Below, piece by piece: positions 38,169-48,678 of a stretch of DNA of 64,000 bases (position 1 is the first letter of the stretch; the number at the start of each line of letters is the position of its first letter). This stretch comes from a bacterium (GTDB lineage: Bacteria > Myxococcota > UBA727 > JAUIJE01). Both the position numbers and the translations under genes were made by a program. A model generated the notes under the pieces. The model worked only from the letters and a program-made list of their open reading frames with translations, was not told the origin of the DNA and did not search any database. The DNA lies in the NCBI GenBank assembly GCA_030431455.1, contig JAUIJE010000001.1, positions 842,357 through 906,356 of the forward strand, in the 5' to 3' direction.

Positions 38169-39065
38169 TTACCATTGGTAGCCGGTCTGCTCGACCACAA
38201 AACGCCGGCCGAACGAATCGGTGACCACCTGGCGGCGGGTCACCGGCCGCGGGCCTTGTCCCCCCACCATCGCCGCGAGCACCGACGCGGGGTCCTGGGG
38301 CCGCGGGGGCCGCGGGGCTTGCCCGGGGGGGATGATCTCGACCTCGGGGCCGCGGCCTTTCTGGGCCGCGGCGTGGTACCGCGCCCAGGGGTCGAGGTCC
38401 GCGTGCCGGTATCCATAGTTGTGCAGGCGCTCGTGCACACGCATTTGGTGCTGCTCCGCCGAGCCCATCATCCAGACCAGGACGGCCATGGCGATGAGCC
38501 AGGGGTTGTACACGACCCCGGCCACGCCGATGAGCACCGCGAACACCCGCGAGACCTTGACCGCTTGGCGGGTGCCCTCGATGAGGCCCTTTTTCGAGGC
38601 CAGGGCCGCGCGCAGGACGCGGCCCCCGTCCATGGGCAGGGCGGGCAGCAGGTTGAACAAGAAGAGCATCGCGTTGGCCCCCCCGACGTACCAGAGCCAG
38701 CCTGGGGCCGCGGGCAGCGCGAACGCGGTCCCGAGGCCGATGACCGCGAGGCCGAGACTGACCAGGGGCCCGGCGATGGCGATGGCCATCTCGTCCTGGG
38801 GGGAGCGGGGCGGGGCGGTCATTTTCGCGACCCCGCCGAACAGGTGCAGGTCGATGCCCGCGATCGGCACCCGGCGCCGCTGGGCGACGACCGCGTGGCC
38901 GAGCTCGTGGAGCAGGACCGAGCCGAACAGCAACGCGCCGGACAAAAGCCCGGTCAAGCCCCCCATCGACCACGCGAACAGCGCCGCGGCGATGAGCAAC
39001 GACCAGTGGGCGGACACCTGAATGCCCAGCACCCGAAACAGCTTGAACGACGGACCCGCGAACAT
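38169..39065 (-). CDS. site-2 protease-type zinc metalloprotease (M50, SpoIVFB-like)
   Basis: 298 residues from ATG 39065, chosen because AAGGAGTG lies 7 bases upstream. Zinc motif HELGH (53-57) in a membrane segment and the second-site NLLPALPMDGGR confirm an M50 intramembrane protease. The C-terminal 90 residues are cytosolic, Pro-rich and end in FVVEQTGYQW. It should cleave a membrane-bound regulator; no anti-sigma factor is adjacent. Confidence 0.9.
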   Translation of the reverse strand: MFAGPSFKLFRVLGIQVSAHWSLLIAAALFAWSMGGLTGLLSGALLFGSVLLHELGHAVVAQRRRVPIAGIDLHLFGGVAKMTAPPRSPQDEMAIAIAGPLVSLGLAVIGLGTAFALPAAPGWLWYVGGANAMLFLFNLLPALPMDGGRVLRAALASKKGLIEGTRQAVKVSRVFAVLIGVAGVVYNPWLIAMAVLVWMMGSAEQHQMRVHERLHNYGYRHADLDPWARYHAAAQKGRGPEVEIIPPGQAPRPPRPQDPASVLAAMVGGQGPRPVTRRQVVTDSFGRRFVVEQTGYQW

Positions 39066-39168
39066 GACGAACACTCCTTCGCGCCCCGCAGGGCACGAGA
39101 GGAACTTAGCCACCCCCCGGCAGGGGACAACGCGGCTGTGCGCGGGCCCCCACGACGAGGAAGAATCG

Positions 39169-39816
39169 TCAGGTGCGGGGAATATTTTTGAAGTCTTCCA
39201 TAAACCGCGCGTTGCCGAGGTCGGTCAGCGGGTGCTGGATGAGCTTGCCCACGACGGAAAACGGGATGGTGGCGACGTGGGCGCCGGCGAGGGCCGCCTG
39301 CTGGACGTGCAGCGGGTGCCGGATGCTGGCCGCGAGCACCTCGGTGTCGAACATGTAGTTGTCGTAGATCTGGATGATCTCGGCGATGAGCTGCATGCCG
39401 TCGGTGGAGATGTCGTCGAGGCGCCCGATGAACGGCGAGATGAACCGCGCGCCGGCCTTGGCCGCCATCAACGCTTGCACCGGCTGGAAACACAAGGTCA
39501 CGTTGACCCCGATGCCGTCGTCGGAGAGCGCGCGGCAGGCCTTGAGGCCCTCGGTGGTGAGGGGGAGCTTGACCACGACGTTTTTGGCGATTTTGGCCAG
39601 CTCGCGGCCCTGGGCGATGAAGTCCTCGGCGTTGTCGGCCACCGCCTCGGCGCTCACCGGCCCCTCGGTGATGTCGCAAATCTCGGCGATGACGTCGTGG
39701 AACTTCTTGCCCGACTTGGCCACCAACGTGGGGTTGGTGGTCACGCCGTCGAGGAGCCCGAGGGCTTTGGCGTCACGGATTTCGGTGGTGTCGGCGGTGT
39801 CGATAAAAAACTTCAT
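39169..39816 (-). CDS. fsa: transaldolase / fructose-6-phosphate aldolase-like protein
   Basis: 215 residues, the short transaldolase (TalC/FSA) size. MKFFIDTADTTEIRDA, GVTTNPTLVAKSG, the Schiff-base Lys83 in VVKLPLTTEGLKA and TLCFQPVQALMAAKAGARFISPFIGRLDD are all present. It belongs to the pentose-phosphate/fructose-6-phosphate aldolase family; activity toward fructose-6-P versus sedoheptulose-7-P cannot be told. A good GGAGG precedes the ATG at 39816. Confidence 0.92.
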   Translation of the reverse strand: MKFFIDTADTTEIRDAKALGLLDGVTTNPTLVAKSGKKFHDVIAEICDITEGPVSAEAVADNAEDFIAQGRELAKIAKNVVVKLPLTTEGLKACRALSDDGIGVNVTLCFQPVQALMAAKAGARFISPFIGRLDDISTDGMQLIAEIIQIYDNYMFDTEVLAASIRHPLHVQQAALAGAHVATIPFSVVGKLIQHPLTDLGNARFMEDFKNIPRT

Positions 39817-39920
39817 GCTGGCCTCCAGCGCCTCGATGCCACCGCGGTGCCGAGAGCAAAAGGGGGAATGGGGCGCCGACGGGGAAAGCCAAGCCTGCCC
39901 AAACGTGGCAAACCGTGGTC

Positions 39921-42866
39921 ATGCGGATGCCAACGACGAACACGAAGTGGATGATCGGACTCGGTTTTTTTGGGGTCGCGGCGGCTTTCTCGGGCTGCAA
40001 CTGCGAAGGCGACCTCGACCGCACCGACTGTAACTTTTCGGTGACGGCGGGGAGCAACGGGGCGGTGGACTTCGGGGAGGTCGAGGTCGGCCGGGAAAAC
40101 GCCCGCACCGTGGTCGTGGAGAATCTCGGCAACGTCCGCTTGGCCGACTTCGAGGTGCTCTTCTCCGAGCGCAACGACGTGCACTACCGCACCAACCTCG
40201 ACGACGACTTCGCGGTGTCCATCGGCACCTCGCAGACCTTCAGCGTGATCTTCGCCCCCCAAGCCGAAAGCACCAACCTCGGCAGCTCATTCACCATCAG
40301 CCACCCGGCCCAAGGCGGCGACGCTTGTCCGTCGTACCAAATCACCCTCGACGGCGAAGGCTACGCCCGGTTCAACCTCCCCGACGCCGGGGTCGGCGAT
40401 GGCGGGGACGGGGATGGGGACGGGGGCCTCGGCGACGGGGGCCCGGGGGACGGCGGCGACGGGGACGGCGACGGCGGGGTCGTGCTCGTCGACGCAGGCG
40501 TGGTCACGCCGCCCGACGGTGGGGTGGACATCGAGCCCACCACCAAGTGGTCGGCCCGGGGCGCCCTGCAAAAGGCACGCAGTCACTTTGCCGCGGTGCC
40601 GCTCGCCGACGGGACCATCGTGGCCATCGGCGGCTACGGCGAGAACGGGCAGGCGACCACCAGCATCGAACGGTTCGATCCCGCCACCGGCATCTCCGAA
40701 GAGGTCGCGGACATGACCGTGGCCCGGGCCGAGCCCGGGGCGGCGCGGTTGCCCTCGGGGCTGGTGGTGATCGTGGGCGGCCTGTCCAGCGCGATCGACG
40801 GCGTGCTCGTGACCACCGTCGAGGTGTTTGATCCCGACACCGCCCAGGTGGTGTGCCTGACCGGCCAGGGGGATTGTGACCTCGACGACATCGACCAGGG
40901 CCTTGGCCTGCTCGACCTCGGGCGCTTGTCCCCGTTGGTGACCGCGGTGGTGCCGGACCCGAACGCAGGGACATTGCCAGACATCGTGTCCGTGTCTTTG
41001 GGCCGCACGGTGGTGGCGGGGCTCTCCGTGCCCGCGGGCGGGGGCGTCACCATCGACCTGACCGGGGTCAACCCCGCGGTCAGCGACATCGCGGGCGCGG
41101 ACACCATCGTCCCGCGGGTGGGCGAGGCGCGGGCGGTGTGGGACGACGGGTCGTTCGTCGCCATCGGGGGCGTGGACCCCGCGCTCAACGTGCTCACCGA
41201 CGTGGTGACCTTCGACGCCTCGACCCAGACCATGGCCACCGCGCCGGTGGCGGTCGCGGCCCGGGCGTTTGGACAGGCCGCGGTCCGGCCCATCGACGGG
41301 GCGGTGATGGTCGCCGGGGGCCAAGATGGCGCCGGGGCCGCCCAGGCCGCGGTCGAGGAGCTTGTCGACGTGTGGGGCACCCCCATGGTGGTCTTGCACG
41401 ACGAGGTCGAGGTCGACGACCGGCGCGCGGGCTCGATGCTCGCCCTCGACGGGGACATCCTGGTGCTCGCCGGGGGCACAAGCCGCGACCTGCTCGCCCT
41501 CGAGCCGGGCGACAGCTTTGTGCCCCTGCGCTCGGCCGAGCTGTTGGTGCCGTTTTTGACCTCAAGCTTTTTGCGGGTGGGGGCCGACAACGACCTCGCC
41601 ACCGGGCGCATCTTTGGGCAACAGCTCGTGCTCCCCCCGGATCGCGACGTGGCCGTGTACCTGGGCGGGACCTCGACGTTCCCGCGGCGGACCGCGCACC
41701 CCGCGATCGAGCGCTTCTGGCTGAACGAGACCCGCTTCGAGACCTATGGCCTGATGGGCCCGGGGAGCGCGCATGTGGCCATGGCCAACAACGGGCAGGG
41801 CGCGCTCCTGTCCGCCGGCGGCATCGACCCACACACCGGCGCGCTCTCGACGAGGGTGCGTGCGTACGACGCCGAAACCCACGCGTATGATGAGCTGCCC
41901 GCCCTCGCGCAGCCGCGCCGCGATTTTTCGATCACCCGCCTGGGCGACAACGCCGCCTACCTCATCGCCGGGGGGCGCGACGAGGCGGGCCAGGTGCTCG
42001 GTTCGGCGTCGCTGTACGTGCCGCTCAACGCCGCCGGGTTCGACGAGCCGTTGCCGTTTGCCCTGCAGCGCCCGCGCGCCGACCACACCGCGACCGCCCT
42101 CGCCGACGGGCGGGTGCTGCTGTGCGGCGGGGTCGGCACCGGGGGCGAGCCGCTCGACACCTGCGAGGTGTTCGTGCCCCCGCCGGTGTTGCAGGACCCG
42201 GGCACCTACGATCAGGCGAGCTTCGACCTCGTGGAGGGCCGCTTGTCCGCCGGCCGGGTGGGCCACACCGCCACCCTGCTCGAGAACGAATCGGTGCTGC
42301 TCGTCGGGGGCGGCGATGTCGAGCAAGACCTGGTGCCCGCGGACGTGTTCGATCCGGCCACCGACAGCCTCGAGACCACCGGCCAGCCCACCGTGGCCCG
42401 TCGCGACCACGTCGCCATCGGCCTCGGCAGCAACCGGGTGCTCATCGCGGGGGGCGAGGTCTATTTCGGGGGGCTCGCCCCCACCGCCACCGCGGAGGTC
42501 TACGAAGGCGTCAACGGGATCTTCCTGCCCGTCGAGGACATGGACAAAGCCCGGACCAACCCCGCCGCGCTTCTGCTCGGCGATGGCTCGGTGCTCATCT
42601 TCGGCGGCACCGAGCTCGGCGCGGACAACTTCCCCACCCGGTCGATCAAGCTCGCCGAGTGGTACCAACCGGGCGTCACCGGGGTGGGCACCTTCGAGTC
42701 CATCGACCTGCCGCTGACCTACGCCCGCAGCGATTTGGCGGGGGTGACGGTGTTCGGGCGCGGGGTCGCCGCGTCGGGCACGCGGCGCGATGGCGTGCTC
42801 AGCACCGGCTCCGAACAAAGAACGCCTCTTTTCTTCGTCGATCGGCTGTTGAATGAGGGAGAGTGA
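39921..42866 (+). CDS. large Kelch-repeat lipoprotein with N-terminal ASPM/SPD-2/Hydin-like domain
   Basis: About 981 residues; starts at GTG 39915, ATG 39921 or ATG 39927 are equally possible. Signal with lipobox FSGC and then NCEGD. Residues about 40-150 resemble an ASH/Ig-like domain (VDFGEVEVGRENARTVVVENLGN). An Asp-Gly-rich linker (GDGGDGDGDGGLGDGG) is followed by about a dozen Kelch-type blades, each with an IGGYGEN-, IVGGLSS- or VAGGQDG-type turn and a following strand, forming one or two beta-propellers. It should sit on the outer surface. Function unknown; this architecture is frequent in Bradymonadales-like genomes. Confidence 0.85.
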   Translation: MRMPTTNTKWMIGLGFFGVAAAFSGCNCEGDLDRTDCNFSVTAGSNGAVDFGEVEVGRENARTVVVENLGNVRLADFEVLFSERNDVHYRTNLDDDFAVSIGTSQTFSVIFAPQAESTNLGSSFTISHPAQGGDACPSYQITLDGEGYARFNLPDAGVGDGGDGDGDGGLGDGGPGDGGDGDGDGGVVLVDAGVVTPPDGGVDIEPTTKWSARGALQKARSHFAAVPLADGTIVAIGGYGENGQATTSIERFDPATGISEEVADMTVARAEPGAARLPSGLVVIVGGLSSAIDGVLVTTVEVFDPDTAQVVCLTGQGDCDLDDIDQGLGLLDLGRLSPLVTAVVPDPNAGTLPDIVSVSLGRTVVAGLSVPAGGGVTIDLTGVNPAVSDIAGADTIVPRVGEARAVWDDGSFVAIGGVDPALNVLTDVVTFDASTQTMATAPVAVAARAFGQAAVRPIDGAVMVAGGQDGAGAAQAAVEELVDVWGTPMVVLHDEVEVDDRRAGSMLALDGDILVLAGGTSRDLLALEPGDSFVPLRSAELLVPFLTSSFLRVGADNDLATGRIFGQQLVLPPDRDVAVYLGGTSTFPRRTAHPAIERFWLNETRFETYGLMGPGSAHVAMANNGQGALLSAGGIDPHTGALSTRVRAYDAETHAYDELPALAQPRRDFSITRLGDNAAYLIAGGRDEAGQVLGSASLYVPLNAAGFDEPLPFALQRPRADHTATALADGRVLLCGGVGTGGEPLDTCEVFVPPPVLQDPGTYDQASFDLVEGRLSAGRVGHTATLLENESVLLVGGGDVEQDLVPADVFDPATDSLETTGQPTVARRDHVAIGLGSNRVLIAGGEVYFGGLAPTATAEVYEGVNGIFLPVEDMDKARTNPAALLLGDGSVLIFGGTELGADNFPTRSIKLAEWYQPGVTGVGTFESIDLPLTYARSDLAGVTVFGRGVAASGTRRDGVLSTGSEQRTPLFFVDRLLNEGE

Positions 42867-42954
42867 TCGGCGCGCGTTTGTGAACACAATCCGCCCCCAC
42901 ACCCGCTGAGCGCGGCCTGCGTCTCGGCGACGATCCTCGCGCAAGGAGCCCGCG

Positions 42955-43853
<899 letters not shown>

Positions 43854-43854
<1 letters not shown>

Positions 43855-44423
43855 TGCTCGTCCTCGCGTCTGGTTCGGCGGTCCGGCGCCGGTTGTTGAC
43901 CCAGGCGGGGCTCACCTTCGACGTGGTGCCGGCCGACATCGACGAGTCCGTGGTCCAACACCATGATCCAGCCGAGCGTGCGTTGGCATTGGCCAAGCTC
44001 AAGGCCGAACACGTGTGGGCCAAGCGGCCCCACGACATTGTCATCGGCGCGGATCAAGTCGGCCGCCTCGGCGCCCGGTGGCTGGAAAAGTGCCACGACG
44101 GGGCCGCGGCCAAAGAACAACTGCGGGCGATGCGCGGCCAGACCCATCGGTTTTTCTCCGCCGCCGCGGTGGTGCAGCAAGGGCACGTGACCGGCGCGGG
44201 GGCGGGGGTGGTCGAGGAATGTGCAGTGACATTCCGAGATTTTTCCGAGGATGAGCTTGACCGCTATTTGGCGACCAACGAGTGGCGCGGCTGTTGCGGC
44301 AGCTACCAGATAGAACACCGCGGGGCCCAGCTCGTCGACGACGTGCAGGGGCCGCTCACCGCGGTGTGGGGCTTGCCCCTGTATCCCCTGCTGAAGACGT
44401 TGCGCACCCTCGGCGCGGCCTGA
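43854..44423 (+). CDS. maf: Maf family nucleotide pyrophosphatase
   Basis: 189 residues starting MLVLASGSAVRRRLLTQAGL, then FDVVPADIDES, DIVIGADQVGRLGARWLEK and the late GCCGSYQIEHRGAQLVDDVQG, matching Maf/YceF. The family hydrolyses non-canonical or modified nucleoside triphosphates (dTTP, UTP or pseudo-UTP and m7GTP depending on subfamily). Coupling to psuG (TGATG) hints at pseudo-UTP removal; that is inference. Confidence 0.9.
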
Positions 44424-44466
44424 CCGCCGATTGTCTCCGGACCCGGTTGTGGCGTAGGCTGCCGCG

Positions 44467-45966
44467 ATGATCGGCCTCTACATGGCATTGGTTGTGGCCG
44501 CGGCCGGGCCCGGACCCGAGGGCCCGCCGCGCCCCGCCGCGCAGGTGTCCCCGCAAGACCCGGCCGACGCGGCCCTCGCCCCGCGCGATCCGGTGGATGC
44601 GGCCGGGGGCGACGCCCCGAGGAAAGACCCGCACGATCTCGAGCCCGTCGACGACCAGGATGACCTGGAGGGACCTCCCGCGCCGCCCCCGCACCCGGAG
44701 GGGGCAGCAGAGGCGGAGGGCAGGGGGGACGCGGACGGCGTGGACGACGAGGCGGCGTGGGATGACGAGGACGAAGAGACATGGGAGGAGCGTCGTCGAC
44801 GTCGCGTGAGGCGTCGCCACGCACAGCGCAGGGCCCGACAGCGCGAGGCTGACGAACGGCGTCGCGCCCGCGAAGCGCAGCGCGTGCCCAACGACTACAA
44901 ACTGTGGAGCCGGCTTTTGTGGGTGCTCGGACCCGTGGCGGCCTTCACCCTGGCGTCTGTGGTGCTCATGGGGCCGGGGGCCACCGTGTTGATCCTGTCC
45001 GGGCTATACGGCGGCTTCGGGCTGCAAATTCTGATGTTCCTGGGCGTCGTGCTGCCGGTCCTGGCCGCGCTGGTGTTCAGTGTCCCCCTCACGTTGTTCT
45101 GGCTGGTCCAGTACCTCTTCGACGACGTGACGCCGCGCGTGACCGCGGGCGCAGCGTTCGGCTCCATCGTGGGCATCGTGGCCGCGCTGGTCCTGCTCGG
45201 GGGGTCGGCGGCGGTCGGTGGGCTGCCGCTGCTGGGCGTGCAGCCGTTGAGCAACATCGTCGCACCCGGTCCCCTCATCGCGTTCGTGCTTGTCGCCCTG
45301 GGCGTGGGGGTGGTGGGGTTTCATGTGGCGGGTCTGGCCTGGGGGGTCTCGACCGCCACGGGCGCCAGCATCGGCGCGGCCTGGACAGAAACGGCAACGA
45401 CCCCGCCCGGTGCGGAGCCGGCCCCCGCCCACGACGGGCAGGTGCCCGGTGCGGAGCCGGCCCCCGCCCACGACGGGCAGGTGAAGGACGCGCCCGGCCG
45501 GGCGAGCAGCCTCACCGAGGCAGTCGCGTTGCCGTTGGCGGGGGGCGCGGTGGTCTCGAGCATCGGCGCCTTTTCCGTCGCGGCGTACCAGACGAGAAAC
45601 GACGCCTGGTTCTGGGCCTGGGCGGCGGTCGCCGCACCCTGGCTCGCGGTCGTGGGCACCACCGTCGCCGCCGCCGTCTGGTTCGGTGTGCGCATGGTGC
45701 AGCATCCAGACGACCCCGTGTACCCGTTCGCGTTGGTGGGGGTGCTCGCCGCGGGCGCCCTGGCAGCCGGCACGCTCCTCGTCGGCGCACCGGGGTACAG
45801 CTGGATGGCGACCATGCTCTCCCGGGGCGATCGCGGGCCGCCCGCGTTGTGGTCGGTGGGCCTCATGGCAGGGCTGGCCGTCCCCGGCGTGGTGTGGGGG
45901 GTGACCGGCGGGGTCCTCCCCGCGGCGTGTGTGACAGTGGCCGACCGCGTGGGGCTGGTCGAATAG
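44467..45966 (+). CDS. hypothetical multi-pass membrane protein with charged N-terminal region
   Basis: 499 residues. A short signal-like segment (MIGLYMALVVAAAGPG) is followed by 120 residues rich in Asp/Glu/Pro then Arg (WEERRRRRVRRRHAQRRARQR), and from about 150 on by roughly ten hydrophobic segments. Between two of these lies a duplicated hydrophilic segment (GAEPAPAHDGQV twice). No family is recognised. It is alone and convergent with pdxJ. Confidence 0.65.
   Translation: MIGLYMALVVAAAGPGPEGPPRPAAQVSPQDPADAALAPRDPVDAAGGDAPRKDPHDLEPVDDQDDLEGPPAPPPHPEGAAEAEGRGDADGVDDEAAWDDEDEETWEERRRRRVRRRHAQRRARQREADERRRAREAQRVPNDYKLWSRLLWVLGPVAAFTLASVVLMGPGATVLILSGLYGGFGLQILMFLGVVLPVLAALVFSVPLTLFWLVQYLFDDVTPRVTAGAAFGSIVGIVAALVLLGGSAAVGGLPLLGVQPLSNIVAPGPLIAFVLVALGVGVVGFHVAGLAWGVSTATGASIGAAWTETATTPPGAEPAPAHDGQVPGAEPAPAHDGQVKDAPGRASSLTEAVALPLAGGAVVSSIGAFSVAAYQTRNDAWFWAWAAVAAPWLAVVGTTVAAAVWFGVRMVQHPDDPVYPFALVGVLAAGALAAGTLLVGAPGYSWMATMLSRGDRGPPALWSVGLMAGLAVPGVVWGVTGGVLPAACVTVADRVGLVE
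45406..45483 (+). repeat. perfect 39-bp tandem duplication inside the membrane-protein gene
   Basis: The unit cccggtgcggagccggcccc... is present twice (45406-45444 and 45445-45483), apparently without mismatch, and codes twice for PGAEPAPAHDGQV. The multiple-of-three length keeps the frame. It looks like a recent slippage or unequal-crossover event in a loop. Confidence 0.9.
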
Positions 45967-45968
45967 GT

Positions 45969-46736
45969 CTAGCGCTGGGCGAGGGCCTCGCGGCGCGCGG
46001 CCCAGGCGAGGTCGCGCATCTCGCGCACGGCCTTTTCCATGCCCACGAGCACCGCGCGGCACACGATGGCGTGGCCGATGTTGAGCTCTTCGATCTCGGT
46101 GATGGCCGCGATGTGCTGCACGTTGTCGTAGTGGATGCCGTGGCCGGCGTAACAGTTGAGCTTGGTCTTGGTCGCGAGCTTGGCCGCGGTCCGGAGCCGG
46201 TCGAGCTCGGCCTGCTGCGCGGCCTGGCCTTTGGCTTCGCAGAACGCGCCGGTGTGCAGCTCCACCGCGTCCGCCCCCGCGCGGTAGGCCGCCTGGACCT
46301 GGTCGACGTCCGGGTCCACGAACAGGCTGACCGCGATTTCGGCCCCCTTGAGCTCGGTGATCACGGTCTTGAGCGCGCTGGCCTGCCCGATGACGTCGAG
46401 GCCGCCCTCGGTGGTGAGCTCCTCGCGCCGCTCGGGCACGAGGGTGACCATCTCCGGCTTGGCATCAAACGCGATGCGCACCATCTGCTCGGTGGCGGCC
46501 ATCTCGAGGTTGAGCCGGGTGCTGACCGTCTTGCGCAAAATCGCGAGGTCATCGTCCTGGATGTGCCGGCGGTCTTCGCGCAGGTGGATGGTGATCTGCG
46601 CGGCCCCGGCCAACTCGGCCAGCGCGGCCGCGGCCGCGGGCGAGGGGTAGGGCACGTTCTGGCGTTGTTGGCGCAAGGTGGCCACGTGGTCGACGTTGAC
46701 CCCGAGGCGGGGGAGCAGGACTTTGGCGTTGAGCAT
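45969..46736 (-). CDS. pdxJ: pyridoxine 5'-phosphate synthase
   Basis: 255 residues. [86 protein letters not shown] and [16 protein letters not shown] are PdxJ motifs. It condenses 1-deoxy-xylulose-5-phosphate with 3-amino-2-oxopropyl phosphate to pyridoxine-5'-phosphate (vitamin B6). Single gene, convergent with the membrane-protein gene by 2 bp. Confidence 0.96.
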   Translation of the reverse strand: MLNAKVLLPRLGVNVDHVATLRQQRQNVPYPSPAAAAALAELAGAAQITIHLREDRRHIQDDDLAILRKTVSTRLNLEMAATEQMVRIAFDAKPEMVTLVPERREELTTEGGLDVIGQASALKTVITELKGAEIAVSLFVDPDVDQVQAAYRAGADAVELHTGAFCEAKGQAAQQAELDRLRTAAKLATKTKLNCYAGHGIHYDNVQHIAAITEIEELNIGHAIVCRAVLVGMEKAVREMRDLAWAARREALAQR

Positions 46737-46824
46737 GCGGGGGCGATGACAAAAATCCCCGCCCGGTGAAAGCCGGGTCGGCCAAAAACAGGAAGTTCGG
46801 GCCTTGGCTCTTTAGAGTTTTGGG

Positions 46825-47235
46825 GTGCGCGCACTGATGACCACCTGGGTGCAGGTCAGCCTCCTGGCGGTGGTGGTGGTGACCGTGGGCCTGTGGGTGT
46901 GGATGACCCCCGGCGAGCGGCTCTCGGTGCTCGACGGGGTCAAGCAGGCCGACCCCGACGCGGTGCAGGGGGCGGCGAGCCACGCCACCTGGCGCTTGGC
47001 CGAAGAAGGCAAAGACAGGGCCAAGGCAGAGCTGGTCGAGATGGCCGACGACGCGCTCGACGCGGTCAAACAAGAGATGCACGCCGCGGTCGAAGACGCG
47101 GCCGCGGCCGCCGGCGATCGGGTGCGGGAGAAGCTCGGGGTCGACGGGGACCGGTCAGGAAAAGGGGCGCTGGGCCAAGAAGGCGTCGATCATCGCCTGC
47201 ACCCGGCCCCCGTGGTCGGCCAAAGCGGCGGGTGA
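46825..47235 (+). CDS. hypothetical small membrane-anchored protein
   Basis: 136 residues from GTG 46825, or 132 from ATG 46837. A single hydrophobic segment VSLLAVVVVTVGLWVWM (about 10-27) is followed by a long amphipathic, Ala/Glu/Asp/Lys helix (LVEMADDALDAVKQEMHAAVEDAAAAAG). The last 80 bp overlap the convergent cysQ-like gene, so the C-terminal 25 residues, which look like translated antisense, may be an artefact of a missing earlier stop. Moderate support only. Confidence 0.5.
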   Translation: MRALMTTWVQVSLLAVVVVTVGLWVWMTPGERLSVLDGVKQADPDAVQGAASHATWRLAEEGKDRAKAELVEMADDALDAVKQEMHAAVEDAAAAAGDRVREKLGVDGDRSGKGALGQEGVDHRLHPAPVVGQSGG

Positions 47236-48003
47236 GCCCGCGCGGATGCCGCGTTTGTGGGCGGCCGAGCCAAAAAAACGCAGCGGCGACCCGTCGAGGG
47301 CGGTCATCTGGCCCCCGAACGCGTGCAGCAACGCGGCCGGTCCACAGGTGTCCCAGACTTTGATCCGGGTGGTGCCCGACAAATAGAGGTCGGCCTCGCC
47401 GTCGAGGATGAGCCCGATCTTGAGCCCCACGCTGCCTTTGACGATGGCGGTGGCGTTGAGTTTTTCGGCCAACGCGGTGGCGGCTTTGCTCGGGTGCGAG
47501 CGCGAGGTGGCGATGCGCAATGTCTCTGGACCCTTGGCCGGCGCGGACAGGTCGTGGCGGCCCTGGTCGTCGAGCCGGTACACCGTCCGCGACGGCACGT
47601 GCGCGGCCCAGGTGATGCCGGTCTGGGGCTGGTGGACCACGCCGACGTCGGGCACCCCCGCGGTGGCGTGGCCGATCATCACCGAGTAGTCGGGCCCGCC
47701 GCGGATGAAGTCCTTGGTGCCGTCGAGGGGGTCGACGTACCAGGTCGACGGGTGGCGGGGCACTTCGGTGGAGAGGTCCCAGTCCTCTTCGGTGACGAGC
47801 AGGTCGTCGGGGAACCGTTCGGCCAGGGCGTCGCGCAAAAACGCGTTCGCCCGCAGGTCGGCCTCGGTGACCGGGCCCTGGTCGTGGTCCTTTTCGGTGG
47901 GGTTTTGCCGGGCGTCGTCGCGCACGTCCTCGATGATGGCCCCGGCCTGTTTGGCCAGGACGCACAGCTCGTCGAGCAACGCGTCCTTGTCCGCTTTGTT
48001 CAC
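47155..48003 (-). CDS. inositol monophosphatase-family phosphatase (CysQ/HisN-like)
   Basis: 282 residues from GTG 48003. Metal-site motifs: VTEADLRANAFL, LVTEEDWD, DPLDGTKDFIRGGPDY and KVWDTCGPAALLHAFGG. This is the FIG/IMPase superfamily; members hydrolyse 3'-phosphoadenosine-5'-phosphate (CysQ), histidinol phosphate or inositol phosphates. The exact substrate is not decided. It follows dNK in the minus-strand pyrimidine operon with a 15-bp gap. Confidence 0.87.
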   Translation of the reverse strand: MNKADKDALLDELCVLAKQAGAIIEDVRDDARQNPTEKDHDQGPVTEADLRANAFLRDALAERFPDDLLVTEEDWDLSTEVPRHPSTWYVDPLDGTKDFIRGGPDYSVMIGHATAGVPDVGVVHQPQTGITWAAHVPSRTVYRLDDQGRHDLSAPAKGPETLRIATSRSHPSKAATALAEKLNATAIVKGSVGLKIGLILDGEADLYLSGTTRIKVWDTCGPAALLHAFGGQMTALDGSPLRFFGSAAHKRGIRAGSPAALADHGGRVQAMIDAFLAQRPFS

Positions 48004-48018
48004 GGTGGTGTCCTTGGG

Positions 48019-48678
48019 TCAGTGGGCCAAAAAGTCGTGGACCTCGTCGAGGAACGCTTCCCGGCCTTCCCCGTCGCGGATGTCGATGCGGGTCACGTCG
48101 ACCTTGAGCACCTCGAGGCCGTACTTGTTTTCGCAAATGCTGGGGAACGCGGAGTAGTAGCCGTTGAGCCCCTCGAGGAACGACGCGCGCATGGCCTGCT
48201 CCTCGGCCCGACCGCGGCTTTTGATCCGGGTCATGAGGGTGTCCACGTCGGGGACGACAAAACAGATCACCTTGTCCGGCCGGTGCAGCCCGCGGTGCAG
48301 CCGCTCGAAGTACTCGAAGTACAGGTCGAGCTCTTTGTCGGTCATGTGGCCGAGACCGTGGAGGTACTTGGCGAAGATCTCGGGGTCTTCGTACAGCGTG
48401 CGGTCTTGGATGCAGCTTTTGTCCACCCGCGAGATCAGCTCGTGGTGCTGGACCCGCTTGATGAGGAATTCGAGCTGAAGGGTAAACGACCAGCGCCCCA
48501 TGTCTTTGTAGTAGTCGGCGAGGAAGCGGTTATCGATGACCGGCTCGTCGAACAGCTCGAACCCGAACGCTTGGCTGATCGACTTCGCGGCCGTGGTCTT
48601 GCCCGCGCCGATGTTGCCGGCCATGGCCACAAACAACGTGTCGGGGAGCTGGCGAACCTTGGGCGGGGGGGCGTTCAT
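48019..48678 (-). CDS. deoxynucleoside kinase
   Basis: 219 residues. P-loop AGNIGAGKTT (about 19-28), ELFDEPVIDNRFLADYY, substrate-site QLEFLIKRVQHHE and DRTLYEDPEIFA, and the lid FLEGLNGYYSA are typical of the dNK/dGK/dCK family. It phosphorylates deoxynucleosides for salvage; specificity is unknown. The ATG overlaps the carA stop (ATGA), so it is translated with the de novo pyrimidine genes. Confidence 0.9.
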   Translation of the reverse strand: MNAPPPKVRQLPDTLFVAMAGNIGAGKTTAAKSISQAFGFELFDEPVIDNRFLADYYKDMGRWSFTLQLEFLIKRVQHHELISRVDKSCIQDRTLYEDPEIFAKYLHGLGHMTDKELDLYFEYFERLHRGLHRPDKVICFVVPDVDTLMTRIKSRGRAEEQAMRASFLEGLNGYYSAFPSICENKYGLEVLKVDVTRIDIRDGEGREAFLDEVHDFLAH

